Shown: piece by piece, positions 34,412 through 45,241 of the stretch
How the letters are laid out: each line of letters begins with the position of its first letter
Numbering within the stretch: position 1 is the stretch's first letter
Source: Novipirellula artificiosorum
GTDB taxonomy: Bacteria; Planctomycetota; Planctomycetia; Pirellulales; Pirellulaceae
Direction of reading: 5' to 3'
Length of the DNA: 64,000 bases
Assembly: GCF_007860135.1 (NCBI RefSeq)
Contig: NZ_SJPV01000001.1
Coordinates: 688,236-752,235, forward strand
The notes under the pieces: generated by a model
Databases searched by the model: none
What the model was told of the DNA's origin: nothing
What the model saw: the letters and a program-made list of their open reading frames with translations, nothing else
Position numbers and translations under genes: made by a program

Positions 34412-36118
34412 TTAGAAATCGACGCGAATCAAATCGCCGAAATCATCGAGCAGCTCATACTTTTTTTCCCAAGGAGTGTACATCATTCCTCGGGCACCTT
34501 GGGTTCCTTTGACGATCTTGAACCAAAGGCGAACCTGCTCAAGATCATCCGCATCATAGTAACAGGACGCCAAAGTGCGAAAGCCTTGCCCGGAGAAGAA
34601 CTTCATGCTTTCTTCTCGTGGTTCGTTGCCCCAAACGGCAAGGATCAAATCCTCTGGGACATGATTCCATGAACCATTAAAGTCGCCGTTGACGAGGTGA
34701 TAATCCGCATGGGCGTTGTGGTTGGGGTCGAGCATATCCGACCAAACATAGATCTCAACGCCTGGCATGTGTCGCCTTAAGATTTCCGTGATCTTGGTTA
34801 GACATTCGCCCAGCAACTCAGCCATGTCACGCCCCCCGCACGCCTGGCAAGTTCCGCCCATGCGGATTTCGTCAGCATTGAGGAACACCCGCTTTGGATG
34901 CAGGCGTTCGGCTAGCAACTTCGCTTCCTGCTCATAGATTTCGTAAAGCCTCGGTTCGGCCATGCAGATCGTGACCTGCGACGCGTTGATCACTTGCGAG
35001 TGATACCAGCTCACCTGGAGCGTTTCCCCGAGCTTGATCCGAGACTCCGCAGGAATTCGGATGGAGGGCACGGGCCCGTCGGCGCGGTAAGGATTCAATT
35101 GGGGATCCTCGATGCGTTGAAAGTCCTCGCCTTCCACAAACTCAACCGTACCGTCTTCACACTTAACCGAAACCGGCGTTCCGGGACGACGCAACACATT
35201 AAGCGGTCCAATTTCCTCAATGGCCCAATCGTCCACCCACAACTTACCTGCAATGCCGCCCCACATGCCCGCGTAGACTCGTACGGAATCATGATCCAAA
35301 CTATTGAAGACCAACGTCAGTTTCTGCCAATCCCCCGTCGAGGAAAGCTGGAATTTTCTCGGTGCAATCGGGCGGTCGCCAACGAGGACTTGGACCATGA
35401 AGCTGTTCGTTGGTTTCAAATTCTCGGTCCTAACCCAGACACTCAGACGATAACAACGGTGGGGATGCAATTGGACCTGCTGCATCACGCGTCCGTGCCC
35501 ATGGGGGTTTGCTGTGAAGTTTTCCAAACGCAGCGACGCGTCACCGGAATGCTTTACCGCCGTGTCAACAAAACTCACTTCGCCTGGTGCATCGTGGAAC
35601 TGCCACCCTGCAAAACGGTTTCCCTGATACGCTTCGAAGTCGGCATTGCGGAATGCGACGTCGGGATCGGCAACAAGTTCGGCGGTCCCCTCTCGGACCA
35701 TGAAGGGAGCATCGACCACCGGCACCCCTTCCGCGAGATTACGATCATGGACCAGCGCCGAACCTCCATAGCCAATCGAAAAAATGGCGGGTATCAACTC
35801 AAGTTCATGACGGTCGCATACAGCCTCAATTTGCTGAAGGCGCCGGAAGTAGCTGGGCGACTTCGTACTCAGCGAATCGAGCCCAAGTGACATGACCGCA
35901 CCATTGATCCCGTGCTCGGCGGCAGTCTCGAGAACTTTTGTCATCTCGTCGACATCCGAGTCGCGGCTGAGGTTCCAGCCAAACATCCAAACGAACCGGT
36001 CAGGAAGCGACTGCGCACGGCTCGATGAGGGAGCAAGCCAAACAAAAAACAGTAACAGGAAGGGGATGATTGGCGACCGAGCGAGATTGCCGCAAATCGA
36101 GTGATGGAAGATCGCCAT
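34412..36118 (-). CDS. Secreted glycoside-hydrolase-like protein with carbohydrate-binding module
   Basis: A signal peptide (about 1-36) is followed by an N-terminal barrel-like segment (RFVWMFGWNLSR, ETAAEHGINGAVMSLGLDS), an inserted jelly-roll region (about 170-310) resembling CBM4/9 modules (WQFHDAPGEVSF, LRLENFTANPHGHGRVMQQ), then the rest of a TIM barrel. The barrel contains VFLNADEIRMGG, an adjacent Asp-Glu pair like the catalytic pair of GH20 hexosaminidases. GH20-type activity is therefore possible but not established. Two cysteines in TCQACGG follow the pair. It may be co-transcribed with the two downstream genes, 35 bases away, although a functional link is not evident. Confidence 0.7.
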   Translation of the reverse strand: MAIFHHSICGNLARSPIIPFLLLFFVWLAPSSSRAQSLPDRFVWMFGWNLSRDSDVDEMTKVLETAAEHGINGAVMSLGLDSLSTKSPSYFRRLQQIEAVCDRHELELIPAIFSIGYGGSALVHDRNLAEGVPVVDAPFMVREGTAELVADPDVAFRNADFEAYQGNRFAGWQFHDAPGEVSFVDTAVKHSGDASLRLENFTANPHGHGRVMQQVQLHPHRCYRLSVWVRTENLKPTNSFMVQVLVGDRPIAPRKFQLSSTGDWQKLTLVFNSLDHDSVRVYAGMWGGIAGKLWVDDWAIEEIGPLNVLRRPGTPVSVKCEDGTVEFVEGEDFQRIEDPQLNPYRADGPVPSIRIPAESRIKLGETLQVSWYHSQVINASQVTICMAEPRLYEIYEQEAKLLAERLHPKRVFLNADEIRMGGTCQACGGRDMAELLGECLTKITEILRRHMPGVEIYVWSDMLDPNHNAHADYHLVNGDFNGSWNHVPEDLILAVWGNEPREESMKFFSGQGFRTLASCYYDADDLEQVRLWFKIVKGTQGARGMMYTPWEKKYELLDDFGDLIRVDF

Positions 36119-36270
36119 GGCAAAGCCTCTTAAAGTTCACCTTTCCGCGCAACGTCGAAACCACGACGGGTCAAACACATCGCTGATCACGTCTTCCTGG
36201 TGCGGTTGACAACAGGCGGAAGCCGGACCCGCGAGAACAGGCATATCGGCGATTTGCTCTGCATCGCGGG

Positions 36271-37608
<1,338 letters not shown>

Positions 37609-37897
37609 TTATGCTCCATCGGACACACCGCCAGGAATTTCCTGACAGCAAGTCCCAGTGAAAAACGGAAAATTGGTGCATCAGTTATACGACGCAAAAT
37701 GGGTTTGGAGTAGACGGGCAGCATCCATCGAGTCATCGTCCTCAGCGCCGATTCGCGTTTCACGAACGGGCACAAGTCGTCTGATTTGGCGAGATACCAT
37801 CAAAGTAGGAAGCTGCTGAACCATTCTTCAAGTCAAATTGAGCCCCAAATCTACCTGAGCGTACGGTTCTCGTCTGCCAACTCTCACTCCCCGAAAC

Positions 37898-39262
37898 TCA
37901 AAGCGTCTTCAGATACTCCAGCACTGCCCACTTTTCCTGTTCGGTCAGCTGATCGGGGTAGTCGTGACCGGCACTACTTTTCCCGAAACGTCGGGTATCA
38001 AAATAAGTGCGGCGAATCGCAACGTCCGGTTCGGTCAGTGGCACTTTTTCAACGACTTCAATTTCCAGTCCGACATGGGCTTGATCCATCTGCTGCGAAA
38101 TCGGTCGCCAGACTTGGGGGCGCTGGGCCGGATGCAAAACGTGCCAAAGCGTCGGAACACTACCGTTGTGAAAGTACGGCGCGCTCGCCCAGACACCATC
38201 GAGCGGTGGTGCGACGTAACCGTCCGGATCGACAACCGTCGCCTGGCGCTGCAACGGACCTCTCTGGGCAAACCAACTTGCAGCATACTTCGCTCGCCCT
38301 TCGCTCGGCAGCGCAGTCAAGCGGACGGGATCGGTCCCGATCTCGGAAAGCGGTATTCGACGATTTGGATACTCACCCTGATCCCCATACGTCCCATGGC
38401 ATTCCGCACAGCTTTGATCAAACAAATGCTTTCCACGGAGAGACAATTTCTCGTCGACACGCCCCTGATACTTCGGCGGTCGCAGGGACGCCATGTAAGC
38501 AAAGACATCTCGGAACTCATCCTCGTGTTCACGGAAGTACTCAGGACCGTTTTCGGGCACGAGCATGAACTGCATCAATCCGCGATGCCCTTTTTCTGCA
38601 AATCCGTCGATGTAGAGATACGGTCGTTTATGAAAATACCACCATGGAGGTGCGTCCATGTCATGGTGCGTGAATTTCTCCGGCAACCGGTCGATCACGT
38701 TTAACGCTTCGTCGCGAAATTGCATCAGCCCCATTCCGAAAACGACCGCGTTGGTGGTGCCATGCGTGGTCCCCAACGGCACCACGAGCGAGCCGATATC
38801 CATGCGAGTCAGTGGTTCACCGAGGCGGAATTTGGTTCGCCGGATTTCCTCACTGAGCGTTTGCAAGCCAAACCGGTTATTCGGAGCCCCCGGCGTCGGG
38901 TCACCGTAGACACTTCCGCCGTGACAGGCAAAACAGTTCATCGTCCAGCGACCCTCGGCATCGACAACGTACTGAAGCGGCTTCCCCGAATCGTCGTCCG
39001 GTCGAGGGGTTAGCCCGTAACGATCAAAAGCCATTTTTCGGCGCTGTTGCGTCGTTGCATTTTCCGCTTCTCGACATAGCGGTTCAGGCCACGCCTGCCA
39101 AACTTCATCGAAGACGTGCTGATCAAAATCGCTCGGTAAGACGGGCGTTTCGGTAAGCAGTCGGTAGCCTCGCGCGGCGGCACCGCCCTGCTCTGCCCTG
39201 ACCATTGCCAGCGGAAGACAGGTGAGAACCATCAAAGCCGTCAGTCTATTTCGATACGTCAT
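37898..39262 (-). CDS. Secreted di-haem cytochrome c protein
   Basis: The 454-residue protein has a signal peptide (about 1-23) and two c-type haem motifs, CFACH near residue 110 and CAECH near residue 297, so it is a periplasmic di-haem electron carrier or oxidase component. Around the second haem the APPLDGVWASAPYFHNGSVPTLWHVL segment is typical of cytochrome c peroxidase/MauG-related di-haem proteins, with a distal methionine region not clearly assigned. The protein stands alone between thiC and the dodecin gene, so its partner is unknown. Confidence 0.82.
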   Translation of the reverse strand: MTYRNRLTALMVLTCLPLAMVRAEQGGAAARGYRLLTETPVLPSDFDQHVFDEVWQAWPEPLCREAENATTQQRRKMAFDRYGLTPRPDDDSGKPLQYVVDAEGRWTMNCFACHGGSVYGDPTPGAPNNRFGLQTLSEEIRRTKFRLGEPLTRMDIGSLVVPLGTTHGTTNAVVFGMGLMQFRDEALNVIDRLPEKFTHHDMDAPPWWYFHKRPYLYIDGFAEKGHRGLMQFMLVPENGPEYFREHEDEFRDVFAYMASLRPPKYQGRVDEKLSLRGKHLFDQSCAECHGTYGDQGEYPNRRIPLSEIGTDPVRLTALPSEGRAKYAASWFAQRGPLQRQATVVDPDGYVAPPLDGVWASAPYFHNGSVPTLWHVLHPAQRPQVWRPISQQMDQAHVGLEIEVVEKVPLTEPDVAIRRTYFDTRRFGKSSAGHDYPDQLTEQEKWAVLEYLKTL

Positions 39263-39366
39263 GCTGGTATTTTACGCCAGTGACAATCGGGGCAAGACTT
39301 GGGCGCATTCCCGTTCCGCGACAAATCACTCCATCAGGCCGCCGTGACAGCGGACTGAACGGGAAA

Positions 39367-39573
39367 TCAATCGAGTGAAAAACCGATTTTTACGGTGACT
39401 TGCCAGTTATCAACTTTGCCGTCGATAATATTTCCACGCGTTTCGGTCACTTCAAACCAAGCGAGCCCACGGATGCTCTGTGAAGCTTGTTTGATCGCGC
39501 TTTCGACAGCTTCTTCGATCGAGATGGTGGAGGTACCGGTGATTTCGATTTTCTTGTAAATACGATTGGGCAT
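39367..39573 (-). CDS. Dodecin
   Basis: The 68-residue product is a full-length dodecin: RIYKKIEITGTS, SIEEAVESAIKQASQSIRGLAWFEV and WQVTVKIGFSLD are family segments. Dodecins assemble into hollow dodecamers that bind flavins (or CoA) for storage or buffering. The tryptophan in LAWFEV occupies the flavin-stacking position known from halophilic and bacterial dodecins. It is a single gene upstream of the cytochrome gene. Confidence 0.93.
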   Translation of the reverse strand: MPNRIYKKIEITGTSTISIEEAVESAIKQASQSIRGLAWFEVTETRGNIIDGKVDNWQVTVKIGFSLD

Positions 39574-39671
39574 GGCCTAGTCCTGTTCGACGGTGAAAAT
39601 GGGGTCAGAAAACACACCCTTAATGTAGCGCGTTGCCACCCTGTTTGCCATACCACACCAACAAAACCGCC

Positions 39672-40109
39672 ATGCGACAAACTGCCCTAGTGATTGCTCA
39701 GTTTTTCCTTTCGGCTGCAATCGTCCTATCCGCGAACTGGCATCCACCGGACGGGTTGCCCGTCGCACTTTCGCTGCCAGGCGTTGGCATTGCCGTCTGG
39801 GCTTGGGTAACCATCGGGCTGCGAAATATCCGCATTCACCCATCGCCTACTGATCGAACCCAGCTTGCCACGTCCGGCCCCTATCATTTCATTCGGCACC
39901 CGATGTATGCGGGTGTCTTGTGGATGACCGGCGCCCTGCTGTGGAGCAATCCGCAATGGTGGCGTGCCCTCGCTTGGGGCGTCTTATGGTTGGTGCTTTT
40001 TGGAAAAGCAACGATGGAAGAGCAAGCGATGGCTGAACAGTTCCCAGATTATGAAAATCTGCAAAAGCGAACGGGCATGCTGTGGCCACGGTTGGGTTCT
40101 CGAAAATGA
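39672..40109 (+). CDS. Isoprenylcysteine carboxyl methyltransferase/PEMT-like membrane protein
   Basis: The 145-residue protein has about four hydrophobic segments and the signature of the ICMT/phospholipid methyltransferase family: TSGPYHFIRHPMYAGVLW (the RHPxY motif binding S-adenosylmethionine) and a C-terminal EEQAMAEQFPDYENL, equivalent to the EE...Y motif. Substrate is unknown; such small bacterial members are usually annotated only as methyltransferases. ATG 39672 is chosen because it directly precedes the first transmembrane segment; it is divergent from dodecin. Confidence 0.85.
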   Translation: MRQTALVIAQFFLSAAIVLSANWHPPDGLPVALSLPGVGIAVWAWVTIGLRNIRIHPSPTDRTQLATSGPYHFIRHPMYAGVLWMTGALLWSNPQWWRALAWGVLWLVLFGKATMEEQAMAEQFPDYENLQKRTGMLWPRLGSRK

Positions 40110-40404
40110 TTCATCCGCAGGATCCGCGAGTAAGATGGATCCGAAAAAGGATCATTGATGCGAAGGAGGGTCCCTTACCTCGAGGAACGTGCGAAAAATA
40201 AGTGGCGTAAGCTTCTCCGATACCAAAGTTGTTTTTCGATCGACCCTCGCCACGGCGCGGCCCTGGGCTTGGGAAGACAACGCCGTTGGCGTCAGGACAT
40301 TCCTCAAGATCAAAACGTGGTAGTGGTCTGCGGTGCGTTCCGCCCGGAGAAGCCGGACGGAAGCCAACATAAACCGTTGATGACAAACGCCTCGTTGCTC
40401 CGCT
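40110..40404. other. Intergenic region, no gene called
   Basis: About 295 bases separate the methyltransferase-like gene (+) from the PEP-CTERM gene end (-). Several short frames are open on both strands, none with a ribosome-binding site or recognisable product. The composition (blocks around 40255-40370) looks protein-like in more than one frame, which can happen in dispersed repeats; this could not be tested here. Confidence 0.4.
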
Positions 40405-41055
40405 TCAAACCCGCCTCTTGCGTTTGCGTCCTATTTCCATGATGCCAACCGAACCAGCCATCAAAACCGTGATCGACGAAGGTTCGGGCACTGCGGTAAC
40501 ATCGAACGAAATGCTTTGAAATCCGTACGAATCTTCGGCGGTAAAAACAAGAGTGGAACCTGACGCGAGATCAATTCGACCAGAGGGCGTCCAGGTATCC
40601 GTGCCCCCGTTGAAATCGGCAAGGCCATCAACGAGGACAAAGCTGGAACCACCAATGGTCACCAATGCCGAGTCCGAGGCTCCACCCGCCCCAATGAAAT
40701 TAACGTCGTTCAGTGCAACAACTAAGTCGGAAAACGAAACAGTAAACGTCAACGTTTCGCCCGCATCGAGTTCGCTTGCCTCGTCGCCATCGCCCGCTGT
40801 TACCCCAGCTGAATCGACACCCGCTGTCGTCTTGTTCGCATTAAACGAGGATCCGGATGCCCCTGTGATGGTTGAACTCGTTGCCACGGACAACGTCAGT
40901 CCGGATAGCGTGGTCGAACCAGAAGCTTCGAGATCGTCAGCCGGCTCGTTGAGAACGTCCGCATCATCCAGCAGCAGGAACGGGACAACCGCCGCGTCTG
41001 AACTGCTTGCGACGATCACTGCACCGCAAAAAGCGAGGAAACGAAGTTGGAACAT
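40405..41055 (-). CDS. PEP-CTERM-anchored secreted protein
   Basis: The 216-residue protein has a signal peptide (about 1-20), a Ser/Thr/Gly/Asp-rich body (about 25-185) without recognised enzyme motifs, and a C-terminal PEP-CTERM sorting signal: VPEPSS, a hydrophobic stretch, then RKRKRR. Such proteins are processed by exosortase and exported, often in exopolysaccharide or biofilm contexts. GGAGG lies nine bases before ATG 41055. The gene follows a GT39-like gene by 105 bases on the same strand. No exosortase is in the window. Confidence 0.88.
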   Translation of the reverse strand: MFQLRFLAFCGAVIVASSSDAAVVPFLLLDDADVLNEPADDLEASGSTTLSGLTLSVATSSTITGASGSSFNANKTTAGVDSAGVTAGDGDEASELDAGETLTFTVSFSDLVVALNDVNFIGAGGASDSALVTIGGSSFVLVDGLADFNGGTDTWTPSGRIDLASGSTLVFTAEDSYGFQSISFDVTAVPEPSSITVLMAGSVGIMEIGRKRKRRV

Positions 41056-41160
41056 GGGGGAGTACCTCCAGAAGACGGGCAAAGAGCATACTTTTGTCCA
41101 TACATGAACAACGACCTTCCCGAATCGTAAAGAAATCGCCACCACAATTCAACTTTTTCG

Positions 41161-42687
41161 CTATTTTTCGGCTCCTGTTGGTACATCGGGCGAGTGAGCA
41201 ACGGCCACGTTGCCGTAGTTTCGCAGCTGAACCTGTTCATCCACGTGACGTGCCAAGGCCGACACCGGATGACGGGTAAGCAGCAAGTTGGGAAAGCCAC
41301 CTTCCTTTGTGACTTCAACCCATTTGCGGTGATTGCTGAGGACGACTCCCAGATCGCGACGAACGGCATAGGGCCCGTCGACCACGAAACGCAAATACTC
41401 GCCTTGTTCAAGACGCCGCGGAGAATCGAGGGATGCCGTCTCAATCAATCCAGGGTCAAGCCAAATCATTCCGTCACTGGCCACCGCTTCGTTGACAAAG
41501 CGAATCGCGTCTCGCCAATTCTCACCGCGGTACACAAGCCATTGACCCCGCCATGCCTTTGCCAACGTCCCTTGGCCTGACATCACCATCGTCAACAAAC
41601 CGACCGCCACAAGTAGCAATGCCGAATCACGAAGCCGGGGACCGAACAAAACCAACAAACCACGCACTCCCTGCGTTGTCCCTGCACCAAACACCCAAGC
41701 GATCAACGGCAAACATGCGACAAGGTATCGGCGATGCCAAATCGCAGCGACATGCCAATAGGAGACACACCAAAACAGCACGGTGCTGATCACCACAACC
41801 AAGGCGAACGCCCAGACCAACGAAGCATCGGAGCCAGGCTCTATTTGCTTTCGCGGACCACAACACCGAGTCAAGCTAGAGAAACCAAGCAATGTCAACG
41901 GAGCAATCAACGTGGCGTTCCAGGGCCAAAGGGAGAAGATCTCCGAAACCGACACTGCGGTCGCAAAACGGCTCCATAGTTGTCGGTTCTGCCATGTTTG
42001 CTGAATCCCGCTCGTAAAGAGCGATGCGGCGAGCAGCCCCCCCACCACGACCAACATCGCGTCACTTCGTTGCAGCTTCAACGTTGCTCGCCAATCGACC
42101 AGTGACCAACGAACCATGACCAGTAAAGGCAACCAGACGAGCACGCCAAGCGATGTGATTTGAAACGCTGCGGCCACGCCGATGGACAACCACAAAGCCA
42201 CCCAATCCCTGCCGCGCCGGCCAAGGGACGGTGGCTGTCCCCATAGCCTTGCCGTCAACAAACATGCGATGGCCGCAAGGCAAATGACTGCCGCATACGG
42301 CCTCAACTCGGTACCAAAGAAGATCGAGTTGGATTCCACCGCCAAAAGCAGTCCTGCAAAAACCCCCGGCCAGACCACCTTGTAAGCTCGCTGCATGCCA
42401 AGAAACAAAAAGACGCAGCCGAGCGAAACCGCAATGACACTCGTCAACCGCATCATCACTTCGCTGGTCCCGAAAACCCGACTCCAAACCCAAAGCAGTT
42501 GAAAGTAAAGCGGTTGCTGATGCCCATCGCTGGCCCGCTCTGCGACCAGCATGAACGAGTCACTGACTGTCCAGGCGGTGTGCAACTCATCAACCCAGTA
42601 GCTTTCCGCGGTCGGAGCAAGACGGAGCATCAGACTAAAGCAACCGATTGCGATGGCGATCAGCACACAGCGCCGCGAACCTCTCAT
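41161..42687 (-). CDS. GT39/PMT-like polytopic glycosyltransferase
   Basis: The 508-residue protein has about eleven hydrophobic segments and an acidic loop WVDELHTAW soon after the first one, as in the dolichol/undecaprenyl-phosphate mannosyltransferase (PMT/ArnT-like) superfamily. A soluble C-terminal domain (about 390-508) includes NWRDAIRFVNE and LRNYGNVAVA. It probably transfers a lipid-linked sugar outside the membrane; substrate unknown. ATG 42687 overlaps the ltaE stop codon (ATGA), which supports it over the open-frame start at 42711 and indicates coupled translation with ltaE. Confidence 0.82.
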   Translation of the reverse strand: MRGSRRCVLIAIAIGCFSLMLRLAPTAESYWVDELHTAWTVSDSFMLVAERASDGHQQPLYFQLLWVWSRVFGTSEVMMRLTSVIAVSLGCVFLFLGMQRAYKVVWPGVFAGLLLAVESNSIFFGTELRPYAAVICLAAIACLLTARLWGQPPSLGRRGRDWVALWLSIGVAAAFQITSLGVLVWLPLLVMVRWSLVDWRATLKLQRSDAMLVVVGGLLAASLFTSGIQQTWQNRQLWSRFATAVSVSEIFSLWPWNATLIAPLTLLGFSSLTRCCGPRKQIEPGSDASLVWAFALVVVISTVLFWCVSYWHVAAIWHRRYLVACLPLIAWVFGAGTTQGVRGLLVLFGPRLRDSALLLVAVGLLTMVMSGQGTLAKAWRGQWLVYRGENWRDAIRFVNEAVASDGMIWLDPGLIETASLDSPRRLEQGEYLRFVVDGPYAVRRDLGVVLSNHRKWVEVTKEGGFPNLLLTRHPVSALARHVDEQVQLRNYGNVAVAHSPDVPTGAEK

Positions 42688-43715
42688 GCCAACGTCGCGA
42701 TCACTTGGCATGCACGATCGATTTTCTCGGCTCCGACGTCAAGATGCGTCACCAACCGAATCGCCTGAGGGCCAATTGCGAAACAACGAATCCCACGCTC
42801 CGCAAGCTTACCAACCACCTGCTCGGCTGTCCCTCGCTCTGGAGCGATTTCAATCGCGACAATGTTGGTGTCGATGTGGCCACCACGGATCGAAAAACCC
42901 GGCAAGCTCGTGAAAGCATCGCCAAGTTGTTTCGCATGCTTGTGATCTTCGACCAATCGCTCGCGATGATGTTCAAGAGCATAAACAGCCCCAGCGGCGA
43001 TGATACCGGCTTGACGCATCGCACCACCATACAATTTTCTCGCGCGGCGAGCTTCACGAACAAAATCGTTGCTACCGGCAAGCACCGAACCGACCGGCGC
43101 CCCTAACCCCTTACTGAAACAAACGCTCACGGAATCGAATGGCTCCGCCAATTCAGCCTCACTGATCCCCGTTGCCACTGACGCATTCCAAAGCCGAGCG
43201 CCATCGAGATGGGTTGCCAGACCGCTTTGTTTTGCCCAATGACAGGAATCGACGATGCCGGCTTGAGGCAGAATACGTCCCCCAAGCCGGTTGTGCGTGT
43301 TTTCCAGACAGAGCAGTCGGGTACGGACGCAGTGGTCGTTTTCGGCGTTGACTCTTCCACAAAGGTGCTCCCGCTTGAGCAAACCATCCTGGCCTTGAAT
43401 CGTTTTTGCGACCAGTCCGGAAAGTGCCGCGAATGCCCCCTGCTCATAGAAATAGAGATGGCAGTCCTGTTCGCAAATGAACTCGCTACCCCGATCACAG
43501 TGGACACGAAGAGCGATTTGGTTGGTCATCGACCCGCTTGGCATGTAGACAGCGGCCTGTTTCCCCAACAATTCCGCAGTCCTTTCTTCCAGTCGCTGGA
43601 CCGTCGGATCGACATCGATCACGGCATCACCGAGAACGGCTTCCGCAATCGCCTTTCGCATCGCAGGTGTGGGCTGAGTGACCGTGTCGCTACGTAAGTC
43701 AATTTCTTCGGGCAT
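42684..43715 (-). CDS. ltaE: Low-specificity L-threonine aldolase
   Basis: The 343-residue PLP enzyme cleaves threonine or allo-threonine to glycine and acetaldehyde. Family features are DLRSDTVTQPTPAMRKA at the N-terminus, THLDGARLWNA with the PLP-binding aspartate, and the lysine in SVCFSKGLGAPVGS. ATG 43715 (MPEEIDLRSD) fits the family; upstream codons run into the divergent hisD promoter. The stop overlaps the start of the GT39-like gene by four bases. The neighbouring starts of ltaE and hisD are 83 bases apart and divergent. Confidence 0.94.
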   Translation of the reverse strand: MPEEIDLRSDTVTQPTPAMRKAIAEAVLGDAVIDVDPTVQRLEERTAELLGKQAAVYMPSGSMTNQIALRVHCDRGSEFICEQDCHLYFYEQGAFAALSGLVAKTIQGQDGLLKREHLCGRVNAENDHCVRTRLLCLENTHNRLGGRILPQAGIVDSCHWAKQSGLATHLDGARLWNASVATGISEAELAEPFDSVSVCFSKGLGAPVGSVLAGSNDFVREARRARKLYGGAMRQAGIIAAGAVYALEHHRERLVEDHKHAKQLGDAFTSLPGFSIRGGHIDTNIVAIEIAPERGTAEQVVGKLAERGIRCFAIGPQAIRLVTHLDVGAEKIDRACQVIATLA

Positions 43716-43798
43716 TGTCAACAATTCGTCCTGTTCGAGGCTAAACAAAACGCATTGTATCGGCTTATGATGTGGGCGTAACGAGGCCACCCCAAACC

Positions 43799-45163
43799 AT
43801 GCCTAAAACACCCCAGTCTCCATTGAATATTCAACGCGTCGACGCACGAAGCGGCTCCGCCGAAATTTTGCGTCAATTACGAGAAAAACTCAGCCCTTCG
43901 GGGGATGTCGTCAGTCCTCGCGGCCGTGCGCTTACCGAGCAGGTGTTTGGCAAGCCGCTGACGCCGGTCGAAGTGGTTCAAACGATCTGCCATGATGTGC
44001 AAACCGAAGGCACCCCTGCCCTGCTCCGCTACCTGCGCTCGCTCGACAACGCCGATTTGTGCGCGGACCAGCTCCGCGTTCCGGCCGATGACTTGGCCCA
44101 AGCTCATGCCGGTGCCGATCCCGAGTTGATCGGATCGATCCGCCGGATTCGCGACAACGTCGCCGAATTCCAGACAGCGATCCTGCACCAAGACGTCACG
44201 ATCGAGCCAAAACCAGGCGTACGTCTGACTCAGCGTTACGTACCGCTTCGCCGCATCGGCGTCTGTGTGCCTGGGGGGGCAGCCGCCTATCCGTCCACCG
44301 TCTTGATGACGGTCGTCCCCGCTCAAATCGCCGGCGTCAAGGAAATCGCGGTGGTCGCACCGCCAACGACGTTCGGTGCGTACAACACCGACATGTTAGC
44401 AACGTGCCACGAACTTGGCGTCACCGAAGTCTATCGGATGGGCGGAGCCCAAGCGGTTGCTGCGTTGGCCTACGGATGTGATTGCGTTCCCGCAGTGGAC
44501 AAAATCGTTGGCCCGGGCAACCTCTTCGTGGCTCTGGCGAAGAAACTTGTTTTCGGCACCGTGGACATCGATTCGTTTGCAGGCCCAAGTGAAGTGATCA
44601 TCGTGGCCGATGCGACCGCGCGAGCGGACTTCATCGCGGCCGACTTGTTGGCTCAAGCGGAGCATTCCCCTGGTTCCGCAATCCTCATCACTTGGGAAGA
44701 GTCGCTGATTGATTCGGTCTATCAAGAACTTGTCAAGCAAGTCGCGAGATTGGAGCGAAACGACTTGACGCTCGAGAGTCTGGAAGCATTCGGGGCATTG
44801 ATCTTGGTTCGCGATGAGCAACAAGCGTGTGCCTTGACTGACGAGTTCGCTCCAGAGCACCTGCATATCGAGACAGCGAACCCGCGAGACCAAATCGCAA
44901 AGATCCGCAATAGTGGAGCTGCATTTCTCGGTCACCACACACCGGTCGCACTCGGTGATTACGCGGCGGGACCCAGCCACGTGTTGCCCACCGGCGGAAC
45001 GTGTACATGGGCCGCAGGCCTCTCAAGCAACAGCTTCCTGCGGAGCGGCAGTGTCACCGAGTTTGACGAACCTGCGCTACAAGAAATCGCTCCTGATGTC
45101 GAACGGCTTGCCGAAAAAGAAGGGCTCACGGCACACGCCCGCAGCGTTTCGATTCGGCGTTAA
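43799..45163 (+). CDS. hisD: Histidinol dehydrogenase
   Basis: The 454-residue zinc enzyme oxidises histidinol to histidine in two NAD-dependent steps, the end of histidine synthesis. Typical blocks are CVPGGAAAYPSTVLM, GGAQAVAALAYG, KIVGPGNLFVALAKK, DSFAGPSEVI, LAQAEHSPGSAI (zinc Gln/His) and EFAPEHLHIE (active-site Glu/His). ATG 43799 is selected; a GTG 27 bases upstream (43772) is in frame but not in the family sequence. hisC and hisB lie about 1.5 kb downstream on the same strand, separated by a decayed gene. Confidence 0.96.
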   Translation: MPKTPQSPLNIQRVDARSGSAEILRQLREKLSPSGDVVSPRGRALTEQVFGKPLTPVEVVQTICHDVQTEGTPALLRYLRSLDNADLCADQLRVPADDLAQAHAGADPELIGSIRRIRDNVAEFQTAILHQDVTIEPKPGVRLTQRYVPLRRIGVCVPGGAAAYPSTVLMTVVPAQIAGVKEIAVVAPPTTFGAYNTDMLATCHELGVTEVYRMGGAQAVAALAYGCDCVPAVDKIVGPGNLFVALAKKLVFGTVDIDSFAGPSEVIIVADATARADFIAADLLAQAEHSPGSAILITWEESLIDSVYQELVKQVARLERNDLTLESLEAFGALILVRDEQQACALTDEFAPEHLHIETANPRDQIAKIRNSGAAFLGHHTPVALGDYAAGPSHVLPTGGTCTWAAGLSSNSFLRSGSVTEFDEPALQEIAPDVERLAEKEGLTAHARSVSIRR

Positions 45164-45200
45164 TTCCCGGGTCTCCGGAAGCTAAGAAACGAGCGTATTC

Positions 45201-45216
45201 TAGGACAATTGTCCTA
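45201..45216. promoter_or_regulatory. Perfect 16-bp palindrome, possible BlaI-type operator
   Basis: TAGGACAATTGTCCTA is a perfect inverted repeat. Its core ACAATTGT fits the ACAnnTGT half-site arrangement of BlaI/MecI-type operators. A possible ribosome-binding site (GGAG) and a short ORF start follow about 25 bases later. Binding by BlaI is a guess from similarity only. Confidence 0.5.
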
Positions 45217-45241
45217 CACTCTACCAACAGGAGCTTGCGGC

